From positions 286,207 to 350,206 of the forward strand of contig NZ_JBNAGH010000004.1 in the NCBI RefSeq assembly GCF_049801095.1: 64,000 nucleotides of DNA. Reading direction: 5' to 3'. The translations under genes and the position numbers were made by a program. The notes under the pieces are model-generated. The model did not search any database and was not told the DNA's origin. It saw only the letters and a program-made list of their open reading frames with translations. Below are positions 1 through 8,692 of this stretch, piece after piece (the first letter of the stretch is position 1; each line of letters starts with the position of its first letter). This stretch comes from Dinoroseobacter sp049801095. Lineage in GTDB: Bacteria > Pseudomonadota > Alphaproteobacteria > Rhodobacterales > Rhodobacteraceae.

Positions 1-1704
1 GTGGTCCAGAAGCCGGCAGGCCCGGTCCACGATCGACAGGCCCAGCCCCACGCCGGAGCCAAGCTGCACGTCATCGCCCCGGGTGAACTCCTCGAAAATC
101 CGCGCCTGATCCTTCTCGGCGATGCCGACGCCCGTATCCCAGACCTCCAGCACCACCTGGCTGCCCCTGCGCCGTCCGCCCACCAGCACCCGCCCGCCGG
201 GCTCGGTGTATTGCACCGCATTTACGACGAGGTTCTGGATCGAGCGCATCAGATAGACCGGGTCCGAGCGCACGAAGACCGAACAGGGCACCACCGTCAG
301 CCGCACCCCCTTGCGTGCCGCCAGCGGCGACTGGTCGTCCCGCACGCTCTCCATCAACGCGCCGAGATCCACCGCCATCAGCGAGACCGCATCGGGATCG
401 GCACTTTCCAGCCGCGAGATATCCAGCAGCGAATGGAGCAGGTTCTCCGCCGAGGAAAACGCCCCTTTCAGCCGTTTGACCATGGGCTGGAACCCGGTCT
501 CCCGCGTGGCCTCCTGCAGGGTCGAGATCAAAAGCTTGGCCGCGTTGATCGGCTGCAGCAGGTCATGGCTCGCCGCCGCCAGAAACCGGGTCTTGGATGA
601 AACCGCCGCCTCGGCCCGCTCCTTGGAGAGGCGCAGCTCCTCCTCGACCCGGGCCTTTTGCTCATATTGCGCCGTCAGCTGCTCATTGGCCCGGGTCAGC
701 TCCGCCGTGCGCGCCAGCACCCGGTTCTCCAGCAGTTCCGTGGTCTGGGTTTCGAGCGTGACATCCTTCAGCTCGACCAGAAACCCGCCATCGGGCAGGA
801 CATTGGCATGGACGTCGAGCACCCGGTCCGAGCCGTGGCTCACCCGCCGCACCAGCGCGCCCTTGCGCTGCAGCTCGTCGCGCCACTCATCAACCCGCAG
901 CCAGGCATCTTCCGAGATCAGCGACCGGGTCCGCAGGAAATCCAACAGCGTGCTGAGCGGCGTGCCCGGCTGCAACAAGGTCAGCGGCACCCCCAGGATC
1001 TCGCGGAACCGGGCGTTCTGCATCATCACCTCGCCCTCGGCCGAGAAGGAGCAGACGCCCGACCCCATATTCTGGAACACGGCGGCCAGGTAATCGGCCT
1101 GCCGGTCGATCAGGGTCTCCTTCTCCATCCGGTTCCGGCGCACCAGCGCGGTGATCTCGGTCATCAGGACGACCGTGTTCTCCACCGAGGTCTGCTGGAT
1201 GCTGAGCTGATACCAGCGATCCTCCCAGAGCTCGACCACCAGCGCCGTGGTCGCCCCCGCCGATTGGCGCACCTTCAGGGTCTGGCGCAGCACCGAGAGC
1301 TTGCGATCGGTCGAGACCACGCGCTCGCTGACCTCCACCAGCTCCAGGTAATGGGAGAGGGACAGGCCCGGGATGATCTTGTGCGAGATATCCGGCAGGA
1401 GCCCGCGAAAGAGATCGTTGCAGATCGTCAGCCGCTCCTCGGAAAAGAGCGCCACCCCCTCCCCCATGGACGAGAGAGCCTCGACCAGCGTCTTGCGCGT
1501 CCGCTCCCGGTCCGAGCGGACCGTCTCCAGCTCAAGGGTCTGGGCGGCCACCTGCTGCTGCAGATCGATCGCCGACTGAAAGGCCCGGTAGGCCGAGGGG
1601 CCAATCTCGCTTTGCCGGTTGGCCCGGCGGACAAGGGCGTCAATGATGCGGGCCTGCTTCTCGATCTGCACCTGCGGTGGATCCGAAGGGTTGACCATGC
1701 TCAT
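1..1704 (-). CDS. PAS-domain sensor histidine kinase (C-terminus beyond window)
   Basis: The frame reads through position 1, so 568 codons are visible and the C-terminus is missing. Order seen: N-terminal coiled coil, two PAS-like segments, a second coiled coil, then a HisKA domain with H-box AASHDLLQP (His380), an N-box NLVVNAVQY, and ATP-lid glycine motifs DTGVGI and GSGVGLGLSIV. No membrane segment is visible, so it is probably cytosolic. The H-box with DLLQP is typical of the NahK/FlhS class of kinases, which often carry a C-terminal receiver; that part would lie outside the window. The ATG overlaps the stop of the FIST gene (ATGA), so the two are co-translated. It should phosphorylate the LuxR-type regulator encoded just upstream. 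FIST, kinase and LuxR regulator together resemble the sets controlling C1/formaldehyde oxidation in Paracoccus and Rhodobacter; this role is inferred. Confidence 0.9.
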   Translation of the reverse strand, partial: MSMVNPSDPPQVQIEKQARIIDALVRRANRQSEIGPSAYRAFQSAIDLQQQVAAQTLELETVRSDRERTRKTLVEALSSMGEGVALFSEERLTICNDLFRGLLPDISHKIIPGLSLSHYLELVEVSERVVSTDRKLSVLRQTLKVRQSAGATTALVVELWEDRWYQLSIQQTSVENTVVLMTEITALVRRNRMEKETLIDRQADYLAAVFQNMGSGVCSFSAEGEVMMQNARFREILGVPLTLLQPGTPLSTLLDFLRTRSLISEDAWLRVDEWRDELQRKGALVRRVSHGSDRVLDVHANVLPDGGFLVELKDVTLETQTTELLENRVLARTAELTRANEQLTAQYEQKARVEEELRLSKERAEAAVSSKTRFLAAASHDLLQPINAAKLLISTLQEATRETGFQPMVKRLKGAFSSAENLLHSLLDISRLESADPDAVSLMAVDLGALMESVRDDQSPLAARKGVRLTVVPCSVFVRSDPVYLMRSIQNLVVNAVQYTEPGGRVLVGGRRRGSQVVLEVWDTGVGIAEKDQARIFEEFTRGDDVQLGSGVGLGLSIVDRACRLLDH

Positions 1705-2858
1705 AGGACATAGCCCTCCCCGGGTCCGAAGAACGCGACCCCCACGAAGGTCTGGTTCATATGGACGCCGCAATACTGCTCGCCATAGGTGTTGAACCCG
1801 TAGACCCGCGAGGCGCAGAGGATATCCGACACCGCCCGCGCGAGCTGCTTCTGCTCGATCTCGAGCTTGCGGAGCACGCAGTCGAAGCCAAGGATGAAAT
1901 CGGGCCGCTCGCCCAGCCGATCCTGCCGGCGCAGCCCGGTCTCCAGGGTCTGCAAGATCTCCTGGCCCTGACCGAGGGTCATGATCAGACCGTCATCGAT
2001 CGCGGCCATGAAGGACAGCCCACCATCGTCATCCGCATCGGCGATCGCGCGCACGTAATGGCGGTCGCGATACTGCACCAGCACCGGGTTCTCGGCAAAG
2101 ATCGTCGGCGACAGATCCGCGAGCTTGCACCCCACCAGCCGGGCATATTCCTCCGCTGCCGGGGCGCCATTGATCTCATGGACCTTGCGCGCCTGCGGAT
2201 CGGCGCCGGTGATCACGAAAGGCGCGCCCGCGGGCAGGAAGTGGTCAAACCCGACCCCCTGAAACTCCAGATCCGTCTCCAGCATCAGCAGCACCGCCGA
2301 ATTGCTGTGCGACACCCCGTTATGGAGCACGAAGGTCTGCTCGAACCGCAGGGAATCCCCCGCCGAGCCGCCAAAGATCGGCAGATCGCTCAGCACGGCC
2401 TCAAGCGTGGAAACCAGCACGTCCTCCTGCTGCGAGACCCCGTCGGAAAAGATCAGGCCCAGCCGCTTCCAACCCGCCGTGTGCTGAAACTCCTGGGCAT
2501 GGCGCTGCGCCGTGGTCGCCAGGGCCGTGGGCGCAATCGGGTCGAGCGGCGCCAGCAGCACCGAGGAACAGCGGAAATGCTTCTTGGGAAAGGCCAACAG
2601 CAGAAGCGCCCGGGTCTCATAGCCCTGATCCGTGATCTGGCCCGCCGTCGAGCAGCCAAAGACCGGCACCCCGCCCAAGGCCTCGTCGAGCGCGGCGGCC
2701 ACCTCGTCCCCTTTCATCTCGCCGGGCACGAAGGCGAGCACGAAGCGGGTCTCGGACACACTGATCTTGGAGGCCGCGTCCCGCGCCGCCAGCCGCGGCG
2801 AGGTCAGGTTCGACACCGCCACCTGAACGATCGAAGGATCCGAGAAATGATCGCGCAT
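1701..2858 (-). CDS. FIST N/C-domain sensory protein
   Basis: 385 residues with no signal peptide or membrane segment. The N-terminal half carries the FIST_N pattern (FVPGEMKGDEVAAALDE, FGCSTAGQI, IFGGSAGDS) and the C-terminal half the FIST_C pattern (FDCVLRK, VYGFNTYGEQ). FIST proteins are predicted small-ligand sensors that work with histidine kinases or chemoreceptors. The gene sits between the LuxR-type regulator (11 bp upstream) and the kinase (ATGA overlap), so it probably gives the signal input to this two-component pair. The ligand cannot be told from sequence. Confidence 0.85.
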   Translation of the reverse strand: MRDHFSDPSIVQVAVSNLTSPRLAARDAASKISVSETRFVLAFVPGEMKGDEVAAALDEALGGVPVFGCSTAGQITDQGYETRALLLLAFPKKHFRCSSVLLAPLDPIAPTALATTAQRHAQEFQHTAGWKRLGLIFSDGVSQQEDVLVSTLEAVLSDLPIFGGSAGDSLRFEQTFVLHNGVSHSNSAVLLMLETDLEFQGVGFDHFLPAGAPFVITGADPQARKVHEINGAPAAEEYARLVGCKLADLSPTIFAENPVLVQYRDRHYVRAIADADDDGGLSFMAAIDDGLIMTLGQGQEILQTLETGLRRQDRLGERPDFILGFDCVLRKLEIEQKQLARAVSDILCASRVYGFNTYGEQYCGVHMNQTFVGVAFFGPGEGYVL

Positions 2859-2869
2859 GAGCCCCCCGT

Positions 2870-3589
2870 CTACCGCCGCAGAAAGGCCCGGGCCTCGGGC
2901 TCATCGCCGCGCTGCTCGGCCATGGCCTCTTCGACAACCACCACCGCCTCGGTCCGGTTCCGCGCGCCCAACCGCCGCAGAAGCGCCGTGATATGGGCCT
3001 TCACCGTGGCTTCGGCGAGCGACAGCTCATAGGCGATCTCCTTGTTCGGCTTGCCCTTGCAGATCAGCCGCATGATGCGCTGCTGCTGAGGGGTCAGCTC
3101 CGCAAGCTTCGGATGGTCAAACTCCGCCGAAAGCTCATCGGCATCGCTGGTCTCGGCCTTGCGGAAATCCTTGGGCACGAAGGTCCCGCCCGCCGCGATC
3201 TTGGCCAGCACCGTGCGCAGCTGCGAGGCCGAGGTGTCCTTGGGCAGAAAGCCCGCGGCACCTTCGGCCAGCAGGGATTGCACCAGCTCCACCGAGGCCA
3301 GGGACGAAATCACGAGGATCCGCGAATTCGGCAGGCGGTTGCGCAGGGTCTTGAAACCCGACACGCCGGTTACATCCGGCAGCTTCAGATCGAACATCAC
3401 CAAATCCGGGTCAAAGCCCTGCACGGCGGTCTCAAGGGCGGCGTTCAGGGTCTGGGCCTTGCGGATATCGCAGCCCGAAAACATCATCTCCAGTGCCGAT
3501 TCCAACGCATCGCTATAAAGCGGGTGGTCATCGACAATCAGGATCGATGAGACGGGTCGCGCTTCGATCGCCGAACGTAACGGTTGCAT
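2870..3589 (-). CDS. LuxR/NarL-family response regulator
   Basis: 239 residues. The receiver domain has acidic pair D20-D21, phosphoacceptor D67 (VMFDLKLPD) and the conserved K117 (FLPKD). After a short linker comes a LuxR-type helix-turn-helix around residues 165-225 (LTPQQQRIMRLICKGKPNKEIA, then SLAEATVKAHI). It is the first gene of the regulator-FIST-kinase operon. The 111-bp gap to the BatD-like gene upstream is the likely promoter region. The nearby mox accessory operon and pqq genes are plausible targets, by analogy with FlhR or MxaX-type regulators. Confidence 0.92.
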   Translation of the reverse strand: MQPLRSAIEARPVSSILIVDDHPLYSDALESALEMMFSGCDIRKAQTLNAALETAVQGFDPDLVMFDLKLPDVTGVSGFKTLRNRLPNSRILVISSLASVELVQSLLAEGAAGFLPKDTSASQLRTVLAKIAAGGTFVPKDFRKAETSDADELSAEFDHPKLAELTPQQQRIMRLICKGKPNKEIAYELSLAEATVKAHITALLRRLGARNRTEAVVVVEEAMAEQRGDEPEARAFLRR

Positions 3590-3620
3590 GTTTTCCTCCC
3601 CCGGGACTCAACCCTACTGA

Positions 3621-3636
3621 GAAATTGAGACATTTC
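3621..3636. promoter_or_regulatory. Inverted repeat upstream of the response-regulator gene
   Basis: GAAAT, six-base spacer, ATTTC lies about 32 bp upstream of the regulator start codon in the gap between two minus-strand operons. It could be an autoregulatory operator, but arms of five bases are short and this may be chance. Confidence 0.25.
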
Positions 3637-3678
3637 AACGGTTCTGCGCAGGGCGCAGCCTGTGGTCGTCTGTCGGAC

Positions 3679-3698
3679 GCGTCCGGGGCCCCGGGCGC
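3679..3698 (-). terminator. Strong GC hairpin after the mox accessory operon
   Basis: A 20-bp almost perfect inverted repeat (GCGTCCGGGG then CCCCGGGCGC, one G-T pair) lies 3 bp beyond the BatD-like stop codon. No T-run follows on the minus strand, so it may be a Rho-dependent or mRNA-stabilising hairpin and not a classic terminator. Confidence 0.4.
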
Positions 3699-3700
3699 GC

Positions 3701-4894
3701 TCAGGATGTTCCGGCCAGAAAGGACCGGGCAAACCGGCGCAGATCCGGCGGCGCAGCCCGCGGGTCGAACACCGCCTCGTCGAGCTTGCGCAAAAGGGCC
3801 GCGCGGGCCTCGGACGGGCCGTCCCGCGTCAGGATCTGGCGGGCCATGCGGCGCAAGGTGGCGACCTCGCCCGTCCGCGCCGCCCGGCGCAGCCCCCGCG
3901 CCAGCGGATCAAAAAGCCGGAACCGGTGCAGCGCCGAGAGCCCGGCAAATTGCCGACCCGCCAGCGTCCAGCCCGCCCCGCCGAGAAAGACCAGACCCGC
4001 CAAGAGCGCCACGGGCCAACCCGGCAGGCGCGCCTGCACCAGCGCGGCCTGCGGGAGGGGCGCGACCGGCGCCTCCGGGACCACCGTGCCATAGGCCACC
4101 CGCTGGGCCGAGATCGTCACCGCGCGGTCCTCCCGGTGGACCGTGTCGAAATAGTCAAAGCTCAGGGGTTCCACGATGGTCGAGGTGTCGTTGCCTGGCC
4201 GGATCGTCCAGCGCCAGAACGCATAGGAGATCGGGCCGTCCGGCGAGAGCTCGACAAAGCGTTTCTCCGGATGGGGAAAGATCATCGCCGAGGGCGAGGT
4301 CAGGTCGGGCATGGGCGGGATCATCTCCGGCGTGACCCCCAGCGCCTCGACCCGCACGATCCGCAGCACCCCCTCCCCCGGGGCAAGCTGGTCCGGCGCG
4401 TTCGACCAATTGTCCGAGATCTCCAGCCGCTTGACCGGAAACCACCAGCCCTCGCGCGCCGGGGCCGGCGCGACCTCGAGGGTCAGGGGCGCGGTCTCGA
4501 TGCGGTGCTCGAACCATTCATCCGCCTCGTCGGTTAGGGTCAGCTTGTGGGTGAAGGACCCGATGGTCAGCGTGCCCGCCGCGTCCGGGTAGAGCGCCAT
4601 GCGCCGGGTGAAGGTCTTGACCTTGGCGCCATTCAGCCGTTCCTCGCGCCAGGTATCCGCCCCGAGCTGGGTCCAGCTGAACCCGTCGAGATCCGGCTGC
4701 ACGATTTCCTCGCGGGTGATGTGACGGCGATAGATCCCCCGCAAGGTGATCAGCACCATCTCGCGCGCCATGGGCATGTGATCGGTCTCTTCGAGCTCCA
4801 CCCAGATCTCCAGCTCCTCGGGCAGGACCTGACTGGATTGCGCCGCAGCGAGCCCCGGCATCAGCCAAAGACAGATCAGCAGACCCCATCTCAT
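3701..4894 (-). CDS. BatD-like membrane-anchored periplasmic protein
   Basis: 397 residues. Signal peptide at 1-18 (MRWGLLICLWLMPGLAAA), a long beta-rich periplasmic part with paired Ig-like BatD-type modules, a single membrane helix near residues 290-312 (ALLAGLVFLGGAGWTLAG), and a basic cytoplasmic tail. This layout matches BatD/oxygen-tolerance proteins that accompany MoxR ATPases and vWA proteins. It is the last gene of the seven-gene MoxR operon, and its start overlaps the stop of the TPR gene by 4 bp. It probably takes part in folding or metal/cofactor insertion of a periplasmic enzyme; family-level inference only. Confidence 0.7.
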   Translation of the reverse strand: MRWGLLICLWLMPGLAAAQSSQVLPEELEIWVELEETDHMPMAREMVLITLRGIYRRHITREEIVQPDLDGFSWTQLGADTWREERLNGAKVKTFTRRMALYPDAAGTLTIGSFTHKLTLTDEADEWFEHRIETAPLTLEVAPAPAREGWWFPVKRLEISDNWSNAPDQLAPGEGVLRIVRVEALGVTPEMIPPMPDLTSPSAMIFPHPEKRFVELSPDGPISYAFWRWTIRPGNDTSTIVEPLSFDYFDTVHREDRAVTISAQRVAYGTVVPEAPVAPLPQAALVQARLPGWPVALLAGLVFLGGAGWTLAGRQFAGLSALHRFRLFDPLARGLRRAARTGEVATLRRMARQILTRDGPSEARAALLRKLDEAVFDPRAAPPDLRRFARSFLAGTS

Positions 4895-5565
4895 CGCGGA
4901 TCCTCCGCCTTGGGGGGTGAGAGGCCAAGCTTCTGGCGGCGCTTGTACTCCGCCGAGATCCGCGCCGCGAGATACTCGCCCGGCACATCACCCAGCTGTT
5001 CGAGCCAGCGCTCATCGGCGATCATGAACTGGTCGTCAAAGACCCGCCGCACCCCGAGCCGCCCGCGACTGTCGAGCTCCGCAAGACCCAGCATGGTGTT
5101 CGAGTTCGTCACCTCGCTCCCGGTGCCCGCCGCCCGGGCATCGCCGCGCGCGATGAAGCTCTCCTCCTGCGGGCCCTCCTTGCGCTCGGGGAAGAGACCC
5201 AGCGCCTCGGGATCGATCCCCAGCCCCGCGTAATAGGCCGCGACCACGTCGAAATTCGCCCGGGCATCCGGATCGCCCCTGGCATCGGCCAGATCAAACG
5301 CCTCCAGCGCGGCCGCATGCTGACCGCGATGGGCCTCCGCATTGCCCCGGTTGTAGAACGCCCCCGCCGTCTCGAAGGCCGCCGCCGCCCCGTCGAAATC
5401 CCCGCCCCGGTAGAGGGCCACGCCCCGCCATTCGGGATCGGGAAAGAGCGGCGCCGCCAGCCCCGGCAGCCCCATGGCCAGCAGGACCCGCCCAAAGGGC
5501 GCGCCCCCGCCAAGCGCCATGGCCGCGACCAATGCGGCGGCGGCGATCAGGGCCAGCCCCTTCAT
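4891..5565 (-). CDS. TPR protein of the MoxR operon (BatC/MxaK-like)
   Basis: 224 residues from ATG 5565, chosen because it overlaps the stop of the upstream vWA gene (ATGA); a longer open frame further upstream is only a shadow of that gene. An N-terminal hydrophobic segment (LALIAAAALVAAMALGGG) acts as signal or anchor. Residues 45-120 contain TPR-like repeats (GVALYRGGDFDGAAAAFE, AFYNRGNAEAHRGQHAAALE). The C-terminal 100 residues have no family that I recognise. The position between a vWA gene and a BatD-like gene matches BatC or MxaK in related operons, so it is probably a periplasmic scaffold for the MoxR/vWA machinery. Confidence 0.7.
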   Translation of the reverse strand: MKGLALIAAAALVAAMALGGGAPFGRVLLAMGLPGLAAPLFPDPEWRGVALYRGGDFDGAAAAFETAGAFYNRGNAEAHRGQHAAALEAFDLADARGDPDARANFDVVAAYYAGLGIDPEALGLFPERKEGPQEESFIARGDARAAGTGSEVTNSNTMLGLAELDSRGRLGVRRVFDDQFMIADERWLEQLGDVPGEYLAARISAEYKRRQKLGLSPPKAEDPR

Positions 5566-6461
5566 GCGGCCCCCTTCCGGAACAGCAGCAGCAGCGGCAG
5601 CAAGGCCAGCGCCAACAGGTACCGCCCCATATCCTTCCAGAAAAGGAGCGGGTAATCCTGCGCCTCGAGCCGGGTCCGCGCCTCCTCCCGCATCCAGTCG
5701 GAAAAGGCATCCGTCTCCTCCAGGGTGAACACCGCCCCCTGCCCCGCCGCCGCATGGGTGGCAAAGGCGGGCCGCGGCTCCAGGAGCGAGACCAGCGAGA
5801 GCCGCGCGCCCTGCTCCGCAATGGCCGCCGCAGCCTGAAGCGAGGCAGGACCGAGCCCGTCCCCATCGGTGAAGAGAACCACATCCCCCGCGATCACCTC
5901 CGCATCCGCCAGAAGCTGCGCCGCCAGCGCCAGCGCCCGCTCGGGCCGCGAGCCGCCATCGGGCACGATCTCCGGCGAGAGCAGCGAGAAGGTCTGGCCG
6001 AGCTGCAGGTGATCGCCGGTCATATCCGTGGCCACATAGGCATCCCCGCCATAGACGATCAGCCCCCCGGGCCGGGTCCCGAGCGAAGCCAGCCCGAACC
6101 GCCCCATGGTCAGCATCTGCGGCCAGCGGGCATCCTCGGTCACGCTCGGCGAGGCATCGACCAGAAAGAGCACCCCGTCGAGATTGCGGTAGGACAGGGT
6201 ATCGCGCCGCTCCAGCGCAGGCCCGCTCAGGGCCAGCAGGATCACCGCCAGGGCCGCCAGCAGCGCCCAGAGCGGGCCACGGCTGCTCTGGCTGTCCACC
6301 CGCCCCAGCGCCGTCATCGCCGCCAGCAGCGCGGGATCCACCGCCCGCTGCCAGTCGCCCAGCCCGCCCCGGCGCCGCAACAGCCACCAGCCGATCCCGA
6401 CCAGCGCCCCCAGCGCCAGCAGCCATCCAGGCCGCAACAGGGTCAGTTCCAGCCCGCTCAT
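5562..6461 (-). CDS. vWA-domain membrane protein (BatB/MxaL-like)
   Basis: 299 residues. Two N-terminal membrane helices (about 10-28 and 62-82), a von Willebrand A domain starting with the MIDAS motif DASPS near residue 100, and a C-terminal helix (YLLALALLPLLLLF). The MIDAS here is DxSPS and not the canonical DxSGS; the second vWA protein of the operon keeps the canonical form. Pairs of anchored vWA proteins downstream of MoxR are standard in Bat and mxa operons, where they act as metal-dependent adaptors. Both ends overlap neighbouring genes by 4 bp, indicating translational coupling. Confidence 0.8.
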   Translation of the reverse strand: MSGLELTLLRPGWLLALGALVGIGWWLLRRRGGLGDWQRAVDPALLAAMTALGRVDSQSSRGPLWALLAALAVILLALSGPALERRDTLSYRNLDGVLFLVDASPSVTEDARWPQMLTMGRFGLASLGTRPGGLIVYGGDAYVATDMTGDHLQLGQTFSLLSPEIVPDGGSRPERALALAAQLLADAEVIAGDVVLFTDGDGLGPASLQAAAAIAEQGARLSLVSLLEPRPAFATHAAAGQGAVFTLEETDAFSDWMREEARTRLEAQDYPLLFWKDMGRYLLALALLPLLLLFRKGAA

Positions 6462-7420
6462 GACAGCTCCCGCCAGCCGAACCAGAGCCCGATCACCGCC
6501 GCCAGTGCCGCAGGCCAGACCCAGTATTCGCGATAGATTTCAGCCGCCAGCCCGTCGCCATCCGTGGCCTCCAGCCGGTCCAGCGCCTCGGTCACCGCCA
6601 GCAGATCCTCCGTGGTCCGCACGCGAAAGCTCTCGCCGCCCGAGATCTGGGCAATCGCCCGCAAGGTGGCCGCATCCACCACGCCACGCTCGCCGACCTC
6701 CGCCGTGGTCAGGTCCTTGGGCCCCAGCGCGATGGTATGGACCCGCACCCCGCTCCGCGCGGCCAGCTCCGCCACCCCGCGCGGGTTCGTGGCCCCTGCA
6801 TTGTTGATCCCGTCCGAGAGCAGGATGACCACCCGGCTCGCCGCCGCACTGTCCCTGAGCCGCTTGAGCGCGAGGCCCAGACCGTCGGAGATATTCGTCG
6901 CCCGGCCCGAGATCCCGATCGTCGCCTCCTCGATCCGGCGCGCCACGGACTCGGTGTCAAAGGTGAAGGGCGAGGCGTAATAGGCCTCCGAGCCGAACAC
7001 GATCAGCGCCACGCGGTCCCCGGCCCGGCGCCGGGCGAAATCCGCCCCCACCGTGGTCACCGCCTCCAGTCGCGTGACCGCGCGGTCGCCCAGATGGAAA
7101 TCATCCCGCACCATGGAGCCCGAGAGGTCGAGCACGATGGCCAGATCCCGGCCCGAGACCTTCAGCGCCGAGATCGGCGCCAGATCCCGCGGCCCCGACA
7201 TAGCCAGAAGCACCAGCCCCCAGATCAGCCAGAGCGTGGCCTGCCGCGCGGTCAGCCCGCCGGTCCGGGTCCGGCTGCGCCCCGCAGCCACCAGCGCCGC
7301 GCCCACCCGGTCTGGCACGATGATCGCGCCGCCGGTCACCTCTCCGCCCCGCAGGAACCGCAGCACCAGAAAGGGCAGCGGCAACAGGAGCAGGACCCAG
7401 GGATCGGCAAGGTCAAACAA
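6458..7420 (-). CDS. vWA-domain membrane protein (BatA/MxaC-like)
   Basis: About 320 residues. The start is assigned to TTG 7420, overlapping the stop of the DUF4381 gene; the longer frame to 7513 would add a basic out-of-family leader. N-terminal helix (WVLLLLPLPFLVLRFL), second helix (ATLWLIWGLVLLAMSG), then a vWA domain with canonical MIDAS DLSGS, later T (ATNISDG) and D (LLSDGINNAG), and a C-terminal helix (WVWPAALAAVIGLWFGW). This is the BatA/MxaC architecture. It likely couples the MoxR ATPase to periplasmic partners. The non-ATG start is uncertain by a few codons. Confidence 0.82.
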   Translation of the reverse strand: MFDLADPWVLLLLPLPFLVLRFLRGGEVTGGAIIVPDRVGAALVAAGRSRTRTGGLTARQATLWLIWGLVLLAMSGPRDLAPISALKVSGRDLAIVLDLSGSMVRDDFHLGDRAVTRLEAVTTVGADFARRRAGDRVALIVFGSEAYYASPFTFDTESVARRIEEATIGISGRATNISDGLGLALKRLRDSAAASRVVILLSDGINNAGATNPRGVAELAARSGVRVHTIALGPKDLTTAEVGERGVVDAATLRAIAQISGGESFRVRTTEDLLAVTEALDRLEATDGDGLAAEIYREYWVWPAALAAVIGLWFGWRELS

Positions 7421-7784
7421 GACGCGCCACCTCCGCCTCCAGCGTGGCCAAAGCCACCCCGCCCCCGGGGGCATACAGCCCCTCGCGCAGATGCGCGTAG
7501 CGCTCCGGCGCATGGGCGCGCAAGAGATGCAGCAGGGCCGTGCGCCGCGCCGCCTCCGGCAGGGTGTCCAATGCGGCCACCCGCGCGCGCAGGGACGGTT
7601 GCACCGGGCGCGTCCGCCGCAGGCTCAGGGCCCGCAAGGCCGCCGCCACCAGAAGCGCGCCAAGGGCCGCGAGCCCCACCGCCACGCAAAGCTCGGCCAG
7701 ACCACCCCCGGGGGCACTGGCCGGCAGGTGAATGTCCCGCAGGCTGGTCAGCATGGCCGCCTCGGAAAGCGCGCGCTCACTCAT
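7413..7784 (-). CDS. DUF4381 small membrane protein
   Basis: 123 residues. It has the family hallmark LRDIHLP near the N-terminus, one membrane helix (ELCVAVGLAALGALLVAAALRAL) and a cytoplasmic, Arg/Leu-rich tail. DUF4381 proteins sit between DUF58 and vWA genes in MoxR operons; the position matches MxaA in methanol dehydrogenase clusters, although it is much shorter than typical MxaA. It overlaps both neighbours (stop with the vWA start, start with the DUF58 stop). Confidence 0.75.
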   Translation of the reverse strand: MSERALSEAAMLTSLRDIHLPASAPGGGLAELCVAVGLAALGALLVAAALRALSLRRTRPVQPSLRARVAALDTLPEAARRTALLHLLRAHAPERYAHLREGLYAPGGGVALATLEAEVARLV

Positions 7785-8692
7785 GCGGCCCGCTCCGCCG
7801 GAAAGGCCGCCACGATGCGCCGGGCCGTGGCCGCGACCTCGGCACCTGCATCCAGCACCAGCGCGGGCTGCCCGGCCACCTCTCGGACCGGCAGGGACCC
7901 GGGCGCGCTCTCCGGGGCGCCACCGCCCCCCAGCGCCACGCGCAGACGTTGCCCGTCGCGGGTCACGATTGGATAGATCCCCCGGGGCAGGTCCTGCCCG
8001 TCCGAGATCAGCACCAGCCTTGGCACCCGCCGCCGCGCCAGCGCGTTGAGCCGATCCGCGAGCTCCGGCCCCGGCACGTCGAAGCCCGAGGCGATGACGA
8101 TCTCGCTGCCCGAGGGCACGATCCGATCCGCCCGCGCCAGCCCCTGATCGAGCACCGGGTCCTGCCCCTCGCCCGCCGCCATGGCGGCAAGGGCGGCCTC
8201 ATGGGCCCGCACCAGCCCGCCGATCACGTTGAGCATGCCCCGCACCCGTCCCGCAGGCGGCACCACCACCGGCGCGCCGGGTCCCAGGGCCAGCAGGCCC
8301 ACGCGCCCGCCGCTCTCGATCACGTTCCAGCCGATCAGGGCCAGCGCCTCCGCCGCCGCGACCGAACGGAACGCCCGCCGCACCCCCCAGAGCATGGCGG
8401 GCCGGAAATCCGCCACGAGCAGGGTGACCCGGTCACGCTCTTCCTGGAACTCGCGCACATGCAACCGCCCTGTCCGCGCCGTGGTGCCCCGGTCCAGATG
8501 CCGGATGTCATCACCGGCCACGTATTCCCGCACATCCGCCACCTCGAGCCCATGGCCCTTGCGCCGCGTGGCAAAGCCACCGGGCAAAGCGGCGAGCACG
8601 GGCGGGGGCTCGGCCGTCAGCACCATGCGGCGCAGCGCGATCAACGCCTCCGGGCGCAGGGCAATCCCGGGCGCGGAGAGCGCCTCGGTCAC
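7781..8692 (-). CDS. DUF58 protein (MxaS-like)
   Basis: 303 residues, soluble. It carries the DUF58 core GLEVADVREYVAGDDIRHLD followed by RLHVREFQEERD, then a vWA-like fold. DUF58 proteins are encoded next to MoxR ATPases almost without exception and are thought to be adaptors of the MoxR chaperone. In methanol-oxidation clusters the corresponding gene is mxaS. Start and stop overlap the neighbouring genes by 4 bp. Confidence 0.85.
   Translation of the reverse strand: MTEALSAPGIALRPEALIALRRMVLTAEPPPVLAALPGGFATRRKGHGLEVADVREYVAGDDIRHLDRGTTARTGRLHVREFQEERDRVTLLVADFRPAMLWGVRRAFRSVAAAEALALIGWNVIESGGRVGLLALGPGAPVVVPPAGRVRGMLNVIGGLVRAHEAALAAMAAGEGQDPVLDQGLARADRIVPSGSEIVIASGFDVPGPELADRLNALARRRVPRLVLISDGQDLPRGIYPIVTRDGQRLRVALGGGGAPESAPGSLPVREVAGQPALVLDAGAEVAATARRIVAAFPAERAA

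Noticed and set aside
658..1713. Plus-strand open frames in the first 3 kb
   Set aside because: The minus strand encodes a continuous kinase with H, N and G boxes through position 1, followed by the FIST and regulator genes.
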